Source: Bicyclus anynana
Taxonomy: Eukaryota; Arthropoda; Insecta; Lepidoptera; Nymphalidae
Assembly: GCF_947172395.1 (NCBI RefSeq)
Contig: NC_069093.1
Location: 10,141,561 to 10,205,560 of the forward strand
Direction: 5' to 3'
DNA length: 64,000 bases
Positions 33,620 to 44,616 of this stretch are shown here, piece after piece (the stretch's first letter is position 1; every line of letters begins with the position of its first letter). The notes beneath the pieces were generated by a model, which was not told the DNA's origin, did no database searches, and worked only from the letters and a program-made list of their open reading frames with translations. The position numbers and the translations under genes are program-made.

Positions 33620-33960
33620 AAAAAAATAAAAATTTTAATAAAAAAAATTTAACCGACTTCCAACTCAAAAATTAACCTAAACTAAAAAGCAAAAAATAAC
33701 ATCTTACCTATGTGCTACCTTCTGATCAATTTGAAGGCGGTGCCAATTCAGTGTCATGTTTTAATTAAAGCCGTTTCTGAAAGAACCACAAAAATTTTGT
33801 AACTTAAACGGCTTGAATTAAAACATCACTGGCTTGGCACCGCCTTCAAATTGATCAGAAGGTAGCACATAGGTAAGATGTTATTTTTTGCTTTTTAGTT
33901 TAGGTTAATTTTTGAGTTGGAAGTCGGTTAAATTTTTTTTATTAAAATTTTTATTTTTTT
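33620..33960. repeat. 341-bp near-perfect inverted repeat
   Basis: The arms 33620-33776 and 33806-33960 are reverse complements apart from three substitutions and a 2-base indel. The spacer is 29 bases. Each arm contains AACCGACTTCCAACTC and GAAGGCGGTGCCAA. The transcript would fold into a very long hairpin. Confidence 0.95.
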
Positions 33961-33961
33961 A

Positions 33962-34190
33962 CATTATATAGGCGAGCGCTTGGCTGCAATCATGCTTAAC
34001 ATTAAGCGATGATGCAGCCTATGGTGGAACGCGCTTGCCTAGAAGATGCCTATTCACTCTTGACTTGATACCCATGTTGTAGGTGGTAGGGAAAACGGAA
34101 GCTGGAAGGGCATTCCATATCTTCGCAGTGCGGATCAGGAATGAAGAACCAAAACGCTTCGTACGTGTTTAAGGGACATAAACTACGTAA
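33962..34190 (-). mobile_element. CR1-type LINE 3' end, inverted
   Basis: The minus strand translates as IRTAKIWNALPASVFPTTYN then MGIKSRVNRHLLGKRVPP and stop. This is the CR1-clade C-terminus (I-W-N-x-LP motif). One codon (F) is missing relative to the copy at 13.3 kb. The 3' UTR and tail abut the palindrome of element F. Confidence 0.88.
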
Positions 34191-35668
34191 GGATGCAGAT
34201 CTCTGACCATTTAGACTTATCGTTGCATAATACAGTATATTTTACAGTATGTCCTAGGCTAGGTATTTACTAGTCTATTATATATTTTTTTCCCATTAGT
34301 TAGTATAGGGTTCGCTGTCACTTGGAAATTTTAACAAGGGTTCGTGAAGCCGAAAGTTTGAGAAACCCTGTTATATAGTGACCGTTGTATCCCCTTATTT
34401 TTACCCGACTACCGAAGCTAAAAGGATTGGTTACGGATGATTTTGTTTTTAATTAAAATAAAACCAACTCGTTAAATTTATCATGAGTAACTTATGGATT
34501 GTAAAAATAAAGGATATAATTAAATATTTATTTGTTTATGATCCAAAAATATAATTGGATCGGAGGCAGCAAAAATTGATTTAGTAATTAGTTATGCAGG
34601 AATTTGTTTGGTGCTTTATAAATTATATTGCTACTTTTTGGAAGCTGGCTTTGTAATTATTCTTCGATTGTTATTTATTTTTTAAGATCTTTGTGGTAAA
34701 CTGCGATGCTTGTTATGCTATATTAAATCCAGAATGGATTCGATATTCGTTGGCAGTGATTTATAATTTTATAATTTCGGTTAATTTTGGTAAGTTGTCT
34801 TTTTGAAACTAATCAGGGTTGAATAAATTACAACCCTCACAAATTGACGATCTTCTTTCATAGATTACATTGTCATATTTTATGAACATAACATAAAACA
34901 GTCAAACTTACTTATCGATAAAAAAATCTATAGTTAATAAGTAAGTGAAAAAGTATCTTTATTCTGCATGATCGCAGTAATTCAAACTGCATAAAATAAA
35001 TTTGGATATATGGTTTTATATTAGTGAATTATTACAAAAACCTAATGTTCTTTTTTGTGCCATTTCTTTGTTAGAAAAATCTAGATAAAATATTGTGCTA
35101 TTAAACGGTTTTGTTTTTGTTTTGTTTTTCGTAGATCAAGAATATCAGGAAAATATGTAAAAAAATATTTATAGTATATTAGTAGTCACATGCTGCACGT
35201 GAATTGTTGATTTTTATTATTTTCATACTAAACGAAGTATCCTTGACAAGTTAGCACCCGGCTGTAGGTTACATACACATATTGTAGGTTACAGTTATTT
35301 GAGTTGCCATGAAATTGTTTTGTACTTAGCCAAATAAAACATTTTATTAATATCAAAAAAAAATATTTAATGGTATCGTCAAGTAGTGTGAATAAATGTA
35401 ATATTAGTGATAAGTGCGAGTGTGGTCTTAATTTTTCAGCAACATAAGTAACTGGAAACATACCATTAAAAGAGCCAAATAAAAGGCATAATCGATGGAA
35501 ATCACTTTCACAGCTTTCTGATTTACATAGACAGCAAATGTTTAATAGAATAAATATAGAGTAGGACACAAGAGGAAAGGAAGGCCAAAAGGTTAGAAGG
35601 TGTAAAGGAGGACATGTATGTATAGGGAGTGGATGATGACTTCACGATTAGTAGAGGCGAATGGAAGT
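34191..35668. other. No gene seen; AT-rich
   Basis: The minus-strand frame 35228-35569 (113 codons) has a cysteine- and leucine-rich translation that I do not recognise, and no splice or start context supports it. No repeats are recognised. Confidence 0.45.
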
Positions 35669-36033
35669 TCATCATCATCATCATATCAGCCGATGAATTT
35701 TGTAGGTACTTCAAAACATCCACGATCCTGAGCCGCCTGCATACAGCTAATCCTTGCAACTGGCTTGATGTCGTCAGTCCACCTGGTGGGGGGGGGGGGG
35801 GGGAACCAACACTGTGCTTTCTAGTTCCTGGTCGCCATTGTAGCACCTTGAGACCCCAACGTCCATCGTCTCTTTGAACTGCTCCGCCTATTGAAACTTC
35901 AGCTTCGCGACTGATTCATCTATGTCAGTGATTTTGGTTCTTCTGCGGTTTTTGATTCGATCACTCAGAGATACTCCTAACATAGCTCGTTGCATTCCTG
36001 TGTGACTCGGAACCTTCTTATGAGGCCCATAGT
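35669..36033 (-). mobile_element. RTE LINE 3' end with a G16 run
   Basis: It runs from (ATC)n at 35669-35684 through AGCCGATGAATTTTG and 'ccgcctgcatacagctaat' to TTATGAGGCCCATAGTTAGC. At 35788-35803 sixteen G replace the short G tract of other copies. It is 5'-truncated and non-coding. Confidence 0.9.
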
Positions 36034-36639
36034 TAGCGCAGCGGCCAAGGCATTATGTAACGTAATATTATAGGTAGATATTAAGTAATACATGATAATA
36101 CATTGGCTATTTATAGGAATCGCCGGCCGTTAGTAACATAATATACAAAACAGGAAGAGTTTGAGTCACAAGATATCACGTGGCCAGTGAAAGGAGCCAA
36201 GGCGTATCTCCGAGCAAAGCCCGGTTTTATAAGCTGTATTACGCACTATACATTACAACTTTGCATAATCGATAAAAAGAATAAGACCGGGATTATCTGT
36301 TTTTCCGGAAAAACTATGATGTAAGGCAACATAATACGGGAAACAATGTCTGAGATTAAATATTAGGGTTTCGAAAGTACGTAGTACAAAAACGAAACCC
36401 TTATAATATAACTCGCGCACATTTTAATGTATGTCTGTTTTCTCCGAATGTACCGCAGAAATTTGGTACACATATCAATTCTTGTGACCCATAGGTACAA
36501 GACGTACGTGAATAGGTGAGAATATGGGACTTAAACAGACAATAGTACGTAGGCATTTTGTCTGGAAAGTCGAAACTAATATTGTAACCAAAATTTACCG
36601 AACCGATTTTAAAAATGCTTCCACTATACGTACGGTCAA
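36034..36639. other. No gene; possible old repeat
   Basis: Bases 36370-36560 ('aaaaacgaaacccttataat', GTATGTCTGTTTTCTCCGAA) have the look of a decayed Helitron-like element, without ends. Confidence 0.35.
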
Positions 36640-36800
36640 GCGATTTAGCGTTCCTTTATGATGTCGTGTAGAAATCGAAAGAGGTGTGGATTTTCATCCC
36701 ACACGAGTTAGCCCGCTTCCATTTTAGATTGCTTGCTTGTCACTTACCATCAGGTACATGTTAGCCCAATCTACTTCTAATTCTTGAATTAAAAAAGCTA
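36640..36800 (+). mobile_element. SINE-A, 5'-truncated
   Basis: It starts at GGTCAAGCGATTTAGCGTTC and runs through 'aggtgtggattttcatccc' and GTTAGCCCGCTTCCATTTTA to an A-rich end. The tRNA head is missing. Confidence 0.82.
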
Positions 36801-37317
36801 TATCTTCAGCGAGTAACATAGTCTATATTATTACACCATATTACTACAGAAACGGGAGCTATGGATAAAACTGCGGGGCGCAAGCTTAGCTTAACTTAGC
36901 CCGCAAGCGCTTAGTCAATAGATTAAGTGTCGAATGGTGATGAAGGTTTGGGGTGATGTTTAATACCATTTATTAAAGGTAACTGTAAATATTTAAACAT
37001 ATTGTTAATATTTAACGGATTTACGGAAATTACTTAGAAAAACAAAAATAAAATTACCTACCTATTATTATTTATTACCTACATATTTACTAAATACGTA
37101 TATGTATCTTATGACGTATTATAAGAAACTTTTTGAGTGATTATTTTGAGATTAACAATACTCAATGTAGAGAGGTCATATAGCCAAGGATATGCATAAA
37201 GCTCGTGACTCCATCTTGGTTCTTAATTGATTTAAAGATATATGGCAAGGGTTTGTGGTTTTACCTATCATAGTTATGCTATTTAGTGTGAACACGAACT
37301 TTATGACTACAACTTGT
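36801..37317. other. No gene seen
   Basis: AT-rich. The fragment 36860-36885 (GATAAAACTGCGGGGCGCAA) resembles a Helitron 3' end, but it is too short to place. Confidence 0.4.
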
Positions 37318-37365
37318 TAACCGACTTCCTAAAAGGAGGAGGTTGTTCGGCTGTGTGTATGTTTT
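37318..37365 (+). mobile_element. Element F 5' end
   Basis: TTAACCGACTTCCTAAAAGG then AGGAGGTTGTTCGGCTGTG and TGTATGTTT. Only the first 50 bases are kept. Confidence 0.72.
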
Positions 37366-38358
37366 AATTTGTACTAAGATGAGACTATTATGAGGAGAGA
37401 AAAATAATTTTTCTAATAGGACGGTTGAGGTTTAGGTTACAAAATATGTTTGCTTCCAACAGTGGATTGTTAATAACATACGAGTAAGTAATTATTCCAA
37501 GATTTGAAAGTGATGATGATAAAAATATTTTTTTTTCTATCTCTAATGTATTTTACAATTGATAGGTACTATAAATTACAAAATGTATTCTATTGGTACA
37601 TTTAAGACCAAAAACGTCCAATATACGTATGAAGCAAAATAAATAGCTTGAAAAATAAATCAAGAGAGCTTTCGTCTACGTCTTTCCTCATTCAATGCTA
37701 CCAATAGAGTGCGAGTGTCGAGAGGCCAATTTGCCACGCTTTGCTAAGATGTGGCTATGGGCTATGGGTCCGTCTAGACATCTCTTGTTGCTATGGGCAA
37801 ACCAATGACGTCACAGTGAACACCTGCACTGATTTCTTAAAAATCAGAGAGACAAAACATCCCAGAAGCTACTGACGTCACATCAGAATTAACACATACT
37901 TGTATCTCTCTATTTTTTGTTGCTATTGATTGCTAATGATAATTTTATACTATAGATCGGTTACGTCCCTACAAAATCACCGCAAAAAGTGATTTGAATA
38001 ATAGGCTACAACACTAAGCACACACATGCACAATTTTGTCTTTACTTCCATTATTTATTTATGTTAATATAGTTTTTACACTTCCTGAACAAGTGAACAC
38101 ACAACTCGATATTGTAGACGATATTTAGGTTTTATTTGTTTAAATAACGTTCGTTGTTGACCACAAATAACAATGAGTTGTGAATAAATTTCCTCTTTTG
38201 AGCGCCTCATTTTTCATGCGTTAGTTACACATCTAACAGTATTTAATATTATGATGCGCTAATAACAAATCTAACAGTATTTAACATCATTGGCTATGCG
38301 ATTGAGACATTGCTATAAGTAGACATATTATAATCGATTACTGTAATTAAAAATACAA
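37366..38358. other. Low-copy DNA with two TGACGTCA octamers
   Basis: Bases 37650-37960 are less AT-rich and hold perfect CRE octamers at 37806-37813 and 37873-37880. There is no TATA box or frame nearby. Confidence 0.45.
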
Positions 38359-38375
38359 TCTCTCTCTCTCTCTCT
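38359..38375. repeat. (TC)n microsatellite
   Basis: Eight and a half TC units without interruption. Confidence 0.9.
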
Positions 38376-38977
38376 AATAGGTTTACAAAAAAAGTTATTT
38401 TTTCCATTAAGTACTTCACTATCTCACTTAAAAAGTACAGCTGTAGTGCAAAACAAATTTAAGTGCGATTAATTTTATTGGACAACCTTGTCACTGCCTT
38501 TTTTTGTTTGCCCTTACATTCTCCTATGTTGTCGCTTTCATCATGGCATTCACTAGCCATCGTTCCGGGTTCGTCAACCCGGATCGTTAATGTCCTTTAA
38601 GCTAGCGGCTACTTGTTTCTTGTTTGATGTTCCCAAAACCACAGGACACTGTAAGTTTAGATAACATCTTACGAAACTGTCGGACGCTATAAAATTATGA
38701 ATATTATTTTTATGCGCAGAGAGGTACTCGTATATCTAGATTTACTAACTACTGTGCTAGTATAGTGGCTTAAGCTTATATTATCTTAGGTGAAAATAAT
38801 GTCGTCTTGTGGTTTAAAAGAGCACCATGAAGAAGGTAAGGTAGTGGACATAGGTACATATAATTATGCACCTATGTAATATAAAGTTATTTTTCTGATT
38901 TCGAAGATAAGCTCCCTTGTATTCACACACGTACTCAACGGTAATCATCACCGAAAGGAAGGCAATCACGAGCAAAC
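38376..38977. other. No gene seen
   Basis: Low-copy sequence. A mild GC patch lies at 38540-38650. Confidence 0.4.
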
Positions 38978-39230
38978 GTTTGAGTTTTTCTTAAGTGGTC
39001 CAGGTCTGGCTGGTGGGAGGCTTCGGCTGTGGCTAGTTATCACTCTACCGACAAAGACTTACCGCCAAGCAATTCAGCGTTCCGATATGATGTCGTGTAG
39101 AAACGCGTGTGGATTTTCATCCTCCTTCTAACAAGTTAGCACGCTTCCATGTTAGATTGCATCATCACTTACCATCAGGTGAGGTTGTAGTCAAGGATAA
39201 AAAAAAACTTGTAAAGAATAAAAAAAACAC
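38978..39230 (+). mobile_element. SINE-A, 5'-truncated
   Basis: It starts after the B box (AGTTTTTCTTAAGTGGTCCA), keeps 'ggctggtgggaggcttcggc', 'tgtggattttcatcctcc' and the 3' end. The tail has a duplicated A-rich piece (AAAAAAAAACTTGTAAAGAA then an A run). Confidence 0.9.
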
Positions 39231-39443
39231 ATACCTTTTGGATGCCGCAGTCCTGCCTAGCTGCCAGACATCTTCCTCGCTAGGATACCTTGACAATGGC
39301 TTCATAGACTCTTGCACTGGGGCCTCGATAATAACAAGTTGTTGTATGGGCAGTGGGCACACCAAGAGAAGTCTGAGAAGTGTAGAATTGCATGTACCAC
39401 CGCGTGGTCTCCGGGTATTTGGTCCAATCACAACTACCCACAA
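39231..39443 (-). CDS. Possible exon, unknown product
   Basis: On the minus strand the frame is open from about 39443 to the edge of the SINE-A copy, and meets CCAAAAG|GTATGTG at about 39236, a good 5' splice site. The translation includes VVVIGPNTRRPRGG and YPSEEDVWQLGRTAASK, compositionally more protein-like than other frames here. A 3' splice site could be TTTTGTGGGTAG just upstream. I do not recognise the family. A decayed transposon or processed gene piece is equally possible. Confidence 0.22.
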
Positions 39444-39611
39444 AATGGTGATTAATCTAAGTACGAATCAAGTTTATGGAACTATCGAGAATAAATAATA
39501 ATTGGAATAGCGATATTTACGATCATCATTGACACGACACGCCTTTTTATGTTGTTTAGTGCTCATCTTCTTTTACATTTTTTTTCATTACTACTTTTTT
39601 GTACTGAATCA

Positions 39612-39700
39612 TTTGCCTAGCTGGTCCAATAGTCAACACAAGGTCTTGGATTCGAGTCCTAGATCCTTTCTTCTAAGAAATTTGAGTTAAAATCAAAGAA
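39612..39700 (+). mobile_element. SINE-H fragment (tRNA-like)
   Basis: GCCTAGCTGGTCCAATAGTC, B-box-like GGATTCGAGTCC and 'ttcttctaagaa' resemble the copy at 57515-57770. The 3' part is lost. Confidence 0.5.
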
Positions 39701-39729
39701 GCTATCAATCTCTATCAGATGTTAATATC

Positions 39730-39960
39730 ATTAATCATCATCATTAAGTGCCTTCTTCCAACTGAAGTTTGGCGGTCATGTGTAGAAAACTCTTCTGGTC
39801 TTTTACAATATTTTCAAGCTGTGTGTATGTTGACTTGGTCCACTCTTTGACATCATCTATCCACTTTCTCGCTGTCTTCCTGGAACACGTTTTATTATCA
39901 TTAATAACATCTTTTAAATTTTCTACTTCTGTGTCCGTAGGTACAAAAGTTTTCAACAAT
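39730..39960 (-). pseudogene. RTE-like LINE C-terminal coding remnant
   Basis: The minus-strand frame reads KTARKWIDDVKEWTKSTYTQ then LENIVKDQKSFLHMTAKLQL, ending GT and stop. The R-x-W-x-DD-x-x-x-W block plus KDR-x-x-W-like end is usual at the C-terminus of RTE-type insect LINEs. A short (CAT/ATT)n tail follows at 39730-39747. The N-terminal parts are missing. The family differs from the main RTE of this window. Confidence 0.7.
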
Positions 39961-41353
39961 CACGTGAATTTTACTAGAATGAACAGAATGTCATCACAAG
40001 CAAACAAGTTATATAAAAAGACCATTTTATAATTTAGTCTACCAAACCACAGGTGACCAAACTGTAAGTAGTAGGTATAAAACAGCAATAATGAGATATA
40101 AATGCCGCCCACATTTTTGTTACTAAGCTGCTTAAATGTTGAAAAAAGGTTATAGACAAAATATCGAGAAAATATAGAATGACAACAATAAAGCTACTGT
40201 TACACATGCTCATTTCAAGCACTATTGATCAGTTGCTACTTATTAGCATGTAAAAAATAAAAACTTACTTTAAATCTATATTTTAAATCTGACAGTCTAA
40301 CTATAATATGTAATAATAAAAAAAATTGTGTAGTACTACAAAAACTAGAATATCTATAAGTTACTGTCCGTCCTGTAACCGACAAAAGTGACCATTATTT
40401 ACAAATAACTAGTTTTTCATGTTTTTTTCTGTTTTCTTGCAAAACTTGATTGTTGATTATACCTATCCCAAAATATGTCCATAATTATTATTGCCAACAC
40501 GTGATGATTAAGACTTTATATCTTTTCTCAAGTTATTAGTGTTTCTAAGTTCTCAATATTTTTGCAAAAATAGATATCATTAATAGTAATCAACTTCTCT
40601 GTTCTGATTTAATTCGATTAAAAAAATACTAGTTTGGCTCACGTCGCGTTGTAAGAAACAGCTCATGAGTAAGGGCCCCGTATGGTTTCTAAACTAGTCG
40701 GGCATACTCCAACGTTGTGTCACGTGAGTTTTAGCCGTGTTGTTCAAATTAGTTTCTTAATAATAATAATGAAATAATGAAGTATATATTCTTAGATCCT
40801 AAAAATGTATTTAACAAATATTATGTCTATTAATTAAATATTGTTTACTTATAATAGCACTTTCATAATGTAAATAAAAAAGTTAAGACAAAAGATTTAA
40901 ACTATGTCTTAAAATAAAATAATGTTTACTTTTTCTGGATTTATCACTTGCGCTTCGGTTGCATTATTTGTTTGCAGTAAAAGCCTCTTGAGAAACGAAT
41001 TTATTGCATCACCTACATACTTACACTACGTACTATATACATATGTATACAAGTAACCTATTTAATTTTTTCATGTTATAAAAATAAAAAATGTATATAA
41101 GTATCAATAGTTCGCTCATGTTTTAAATGTTGAATAACATAGTCTAAAATTAAACCTTGAAATACAAGAAACAAAATCTTCATAAAAAGAAGTTAGATTG
41201 TTTACCGACACGTATTGTTGCGATCGATGACCGATATGAATACTAATAGATGCCGAAATTCCTAAACTTTTTCTGCAACTTAACCTGTTGCAACTATTAT
41301 AGTCTAAGATCCGGCATAAGAAATATATATCGTCATCTATTAATTATTAGTGA
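39961..41353. other. AT-rich, no gene; one dispersed repeat
   Basis: Nothing is supported except the shared repeat at 40640-40735. Confidence 0.45.
40640..40735 (+). repeat. Dispersed repeat shared with 17850-17945
   Basis: ATGAGTAAGGGCCCCGTATG, CTAGTCGGGCATACTCCAAC and TCACGTGA align with the other copy. The ends are not defined. Confidence 0.6.
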
Positions 41354-41612
41354 CTTGCGGACGCCCGCGACTTCGTCCGCCCTTAGACCTCTTTAATCCA
41401 GCTCTTACAGTAGTATCGCTGTGAAAATGGAGTAACTTCACCCGTTTTCCTAATATTTCCTTTCACTGCTCTGCTCCAATTGATCGTAGCGTGATGAAAG
41501 TACTCTACAACCTGTCCAGGAGTATGAAAAAAAAATTGTATCAAGTTTAGTTAAAATCCGTCGAGTAGTTTTTGTTTCTATAACGAACATACAGACAGAT
41601 AGATTTTTAAAT
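41354..41612 (-). mobile_element. Helitron, 3' end diverged
   Basis: The plus strand begins TTGCGGACGCCCGCGACTTC and GTCCGCCCTTAGACCTCTTT. The far end has 'aacatacagacagatag'. It is a full-length relative of the 23835-23922 fragment; CTAG is replaced by CAAG. Confidence 0.78.
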
Positions 41613-43560
41613 TTAAATGCAATTTTACTGATTGCATTTTTGGCATCAGTATCGATCACTAATTATCCCCTGATAGTTATTTTGGAAATATATTTCATGT
41701 ACAGAATTGACCTCTCTACAGATTTATTACAAGTATAGATAAGTGTAGATACATAAGAAATAAATGGTAGGTAATATTCACAGTAACCCATTATAATAGG
41801 TTGTTTAATTAAATTGCGGCCAGACACAGTTTGCATTCAAAATCTATACCATGAAGTAGACCAAAAATAACTTGATACAATTACATTAAGCATAAAATAA
41901 GCTTTCATTTGACATAAAAGACAACTAAATAACTGATGATGGTATATAAATAACATCACCCAAATGTTTATATCTGGAAACCCCGCAGTTACAGTTTTCA
42001 ATTCTGTTGGGTATATTCTTTTAACTAGTGTACAATTTTTAAATAACCAATGAGGGAAGTATATTAAATAAATTTAATAAAAAAATTATCATTTAAAACT
42101 ATCCGGCCGCAATTTTATTTGGTAACAGATTTATAATGTGTAAATGTGAATATTTTCTGTCATTTATTTTTTTTATCTCAAATAGAACAGATGAGGGTAT
42201 ATATTTTTATGCCGGATCTTGTACTATTAACGAGTCATGTGATTTATATTGTATCATAGAATAAGGTCCAGTGCACAGATATCAGAACTGTCAATAGGCA
42301 TTGAGAGAGTTAGTCAATAACGCTATTGCCTCCCCAAACGACGAAATTCAGCAAAGAATCGTGGTTTCATCTGTCTGAATAGAGTTGAAAAAAAAATCAC
42401 TAAAAAGCATTCAAGTGTTAAATGAGATTGGTGGTTATGAAAAAAGTTGTAATAAGCGTAATAACCTGATCGGCTGAAAAGTACATTTGATTGATTGTTA
42501 ACCTTAATTGTTTATATTATTGAATTTTTAGTCTCATACATTTTCTATAAATATTAATTAGTTTGAGAGTCGCGACCAAATCTTTGTGGTTTTATTGACG
42601 CTGAAAATTCGCCAGCCCTTGTCATAGATAAGCAAGAGTAGGGGCATAATTTCCCATGATATCCTGAGGAAGATATAATAGTCATTATATATTTCAGGTT
42701 TAGTGGTAGTGGTGGTAGGTACTTTAAAACCTTCTACGCTATGACTATCCAAACTTCAGTTGTCTACCATACTTACGTGTAAATGAATCAGTAATAATTT
42801 CCTCAAAAATTTTGATTGACTTAATTTGCTACACTTTTTCTTAGGCATTATTGTGTTGTGTAGTTGTGACAAACAAGTAATTAAAACTGATTTATGTTTG
42901 AGTGCAAGTTCATCTTTCTTATCTTCCCTTTTAAGACTAGACTTTTTAAATCCTAGATTATCTAAGCCAGACTTTCGTGAGCTGATAAAAGTTCAAATTT
43001 GTCAGTTAACTCGGCCGTTTAAGGGTCCTTCAAATCAACTACCTCCTGTAACCTCCATGGTCTACAGTTGCACGTCATTCTTACTGTTAACTATGATAGG
43101 AGCATGACCTGACAAACTTTACGTTTTGACGAAATTTATTGCCAGGGAGTATGATGTATGAGTAAAATAAATGAATTAATAATATGACGTTCCAACACAG
43201 ATGCGTGTAATTAGTTGATATATTTTTTATATTTCATAGTTAGATCAGTAGATTTTTTAATGAGTTATTTTGAATGGAAAATACAGTCAATACTTATGAG
43301 AAGAAAGTTAATTAGTGCAATCGTAAATGCTAATTACTCGTATGTTCTTGTCACCTTAAGAGGCTGCTGTTTTGTTTTTGCCCTGATTGTAGCACGTTTT
43401 TGATGCGATAAAAAATGGAAACGGTATATAATTAGGATAGTGTGTCTAAGGTCAAAAGAAGAATCATGAATTCGTGAATTAGTGTAAACCAATGTTCCGA
43501 GATAATAATGTCTCGTACTACTTAGTATTTTCTATACAATTTGCCCATCTTACACGTATT
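41613..43560. other. Long AT-rich stretch, no gene seen
   Basis: Frames at 42826-43107 and 43215-43403 (plus) have hydrophobic translations without motifs or splice support. No repeats are recognised. Confidence 0.45.
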
Positions 43561-43871
43561 CGTTATCAACCCCTTATTCGGCTCTCTGCTGAGCTCAAGT
43601 CTCCTCTTAGAATGAGAGGGGTTAGGCCAATAGTCCACCACGCTGGTCCAATGCGAATTGGCAAACTTCTTACACGCAGAGAATTAGGAAAAATCTCTGG
43701 TATGCAGGTTTCCTCACGATGTTCCTTCACCGTTTGAGACACATGATATTTAATTTCTTGAAATCCACACAACTGAAAAGTTAGAGGTGCCCTGGACCGA
43801 ATTCGAACCCACACCCGCCAGAATCAGAGGCAGAGGTCATATCCACTGGGATAACACAGCTCTCTCACTCT
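43561..43871 (-). mobile_element. SINE-B, near full length, with target duplication
   Basis: The head (inverted ATCCCAGTGGATATGACC), B box GGGTTCGAATTC and body are present. The flanks are CTTACACGTATT (43549-43560) and CTTGCACGTATT (43872-43883), one mismatch. Two short frames across it are artefacts. Confidence 0.93.
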
Positions 43872-43883
43872 CTTGCACGTATT

Positions 43884-44308
43884 AAGTACTGCTAAAAAAC
43901 ACCAATTTCATCCAATTTTCTCATCTCTCAAGCTATACACGTTTGACTGGTATGTGAACAAATCCTAACTTACCGGTTCCCTGGTGCTCACAAAGTGTTA
44001 CGTAAACACCAAACCCACGAGGTTCAAAGTAACTGCAATGTTTTACAAGTCACATGACTATGCAAATGGGTGTGATAAAATTACCGGACAGACCAACCAA
44101 GACACCAATTAAGTGATGCAGTCGAGTAGCCAAGTAGGTTTATTATGTTATTAATTTAAATACATCATTGCTAGTTTTAAGAGGATTAAGAATGCACTTC
44201 TGTAGATTGTTAATGATGGATGATCGGCTTGGTTTGTTACATGCATAATAGTAGTACAATTACATATTATGCATATAATACAGATGTGATTTCTTTACTA
44301 CTTTACCA
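43884..44308. other. No gene seen
   Basis: AT-rich low-copy DNA. Confidence 0.45.
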
Positions 44309-44534
44309 TCCTACTAATATTAAAAACGTGAAAGTTTGTATGGATGTTAGGATGTATGTTTCTTTGGATGTTTGTTACTATTTAACGCCGCTACTACTGA
44401 AGCGATTTGATTGAAATTGGTATTGTGATATATTATAGCCTAGATTAACACATTGGCTACTTTTTATCCCTGAAAAATCTTCCCGTTCCCGCGTGGAATT
44501 TAGTTTATGAAAAACTAAATTCCATTTCCACGCG
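44309..44534 (+). mobile_element. Helitron with truncated 3' end
   Basis: TCCTACTAATATTAAAAACG after an A, then 'taacgccgctactactgaag'. The end is GGAATTTAGTTTATG followed by its inverse (AAAAACTAAATTCC) and CCACGCG. The final GTCGCGGGCGTCCGCTAG is missing. Confidence 0.8.
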
Positions 44535-44616
44535 AAGGATAGAGATGAGTTCAAGAAACTGACTGCCATCCATCGCTAGTCGGAGAGGCACCCTAAGAAG
44601 AAGAAGAAGAAGATAA
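44535..44616 (+). mobile_element. LINE 3' terminus with (AAG)n tail
   Basis: The translation DEFKKLTAIHR and stop is followed by 'agtcggagaggcacc' and (AAG)5-6. This is the style of insect RTE-like LINE ends. It begins directly where the Helitron sequence stops. Confidence 0.55.

Larger units (their letters stand above)
32571..33960 (+). mobile_element. Large element F copy with minisatellite and terminal palindrome
   Basis: It starts AACCGACTTCCAAAAAGGAG, then TATGTATG around a long T run, then 'ccgattttaaaaattctttt' and 'cttccagagtggtcccattt'. The middle is a 130-bp tandem array (32891-33570). The end is an inverted duplication whose arms carry AACCGACTTCCAACTC, like the start. No transposase frame is visible. 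The minus-strand frames across the array are repeat artefacts. The class (TIR, fold-back or other) is not settled. Confidence 0.65.

Noticed and set aside
35523..35877. Glycine/proline-rich open frames on both strands
   Set aside because: They come from the G16 run and RTE 3' sequence.
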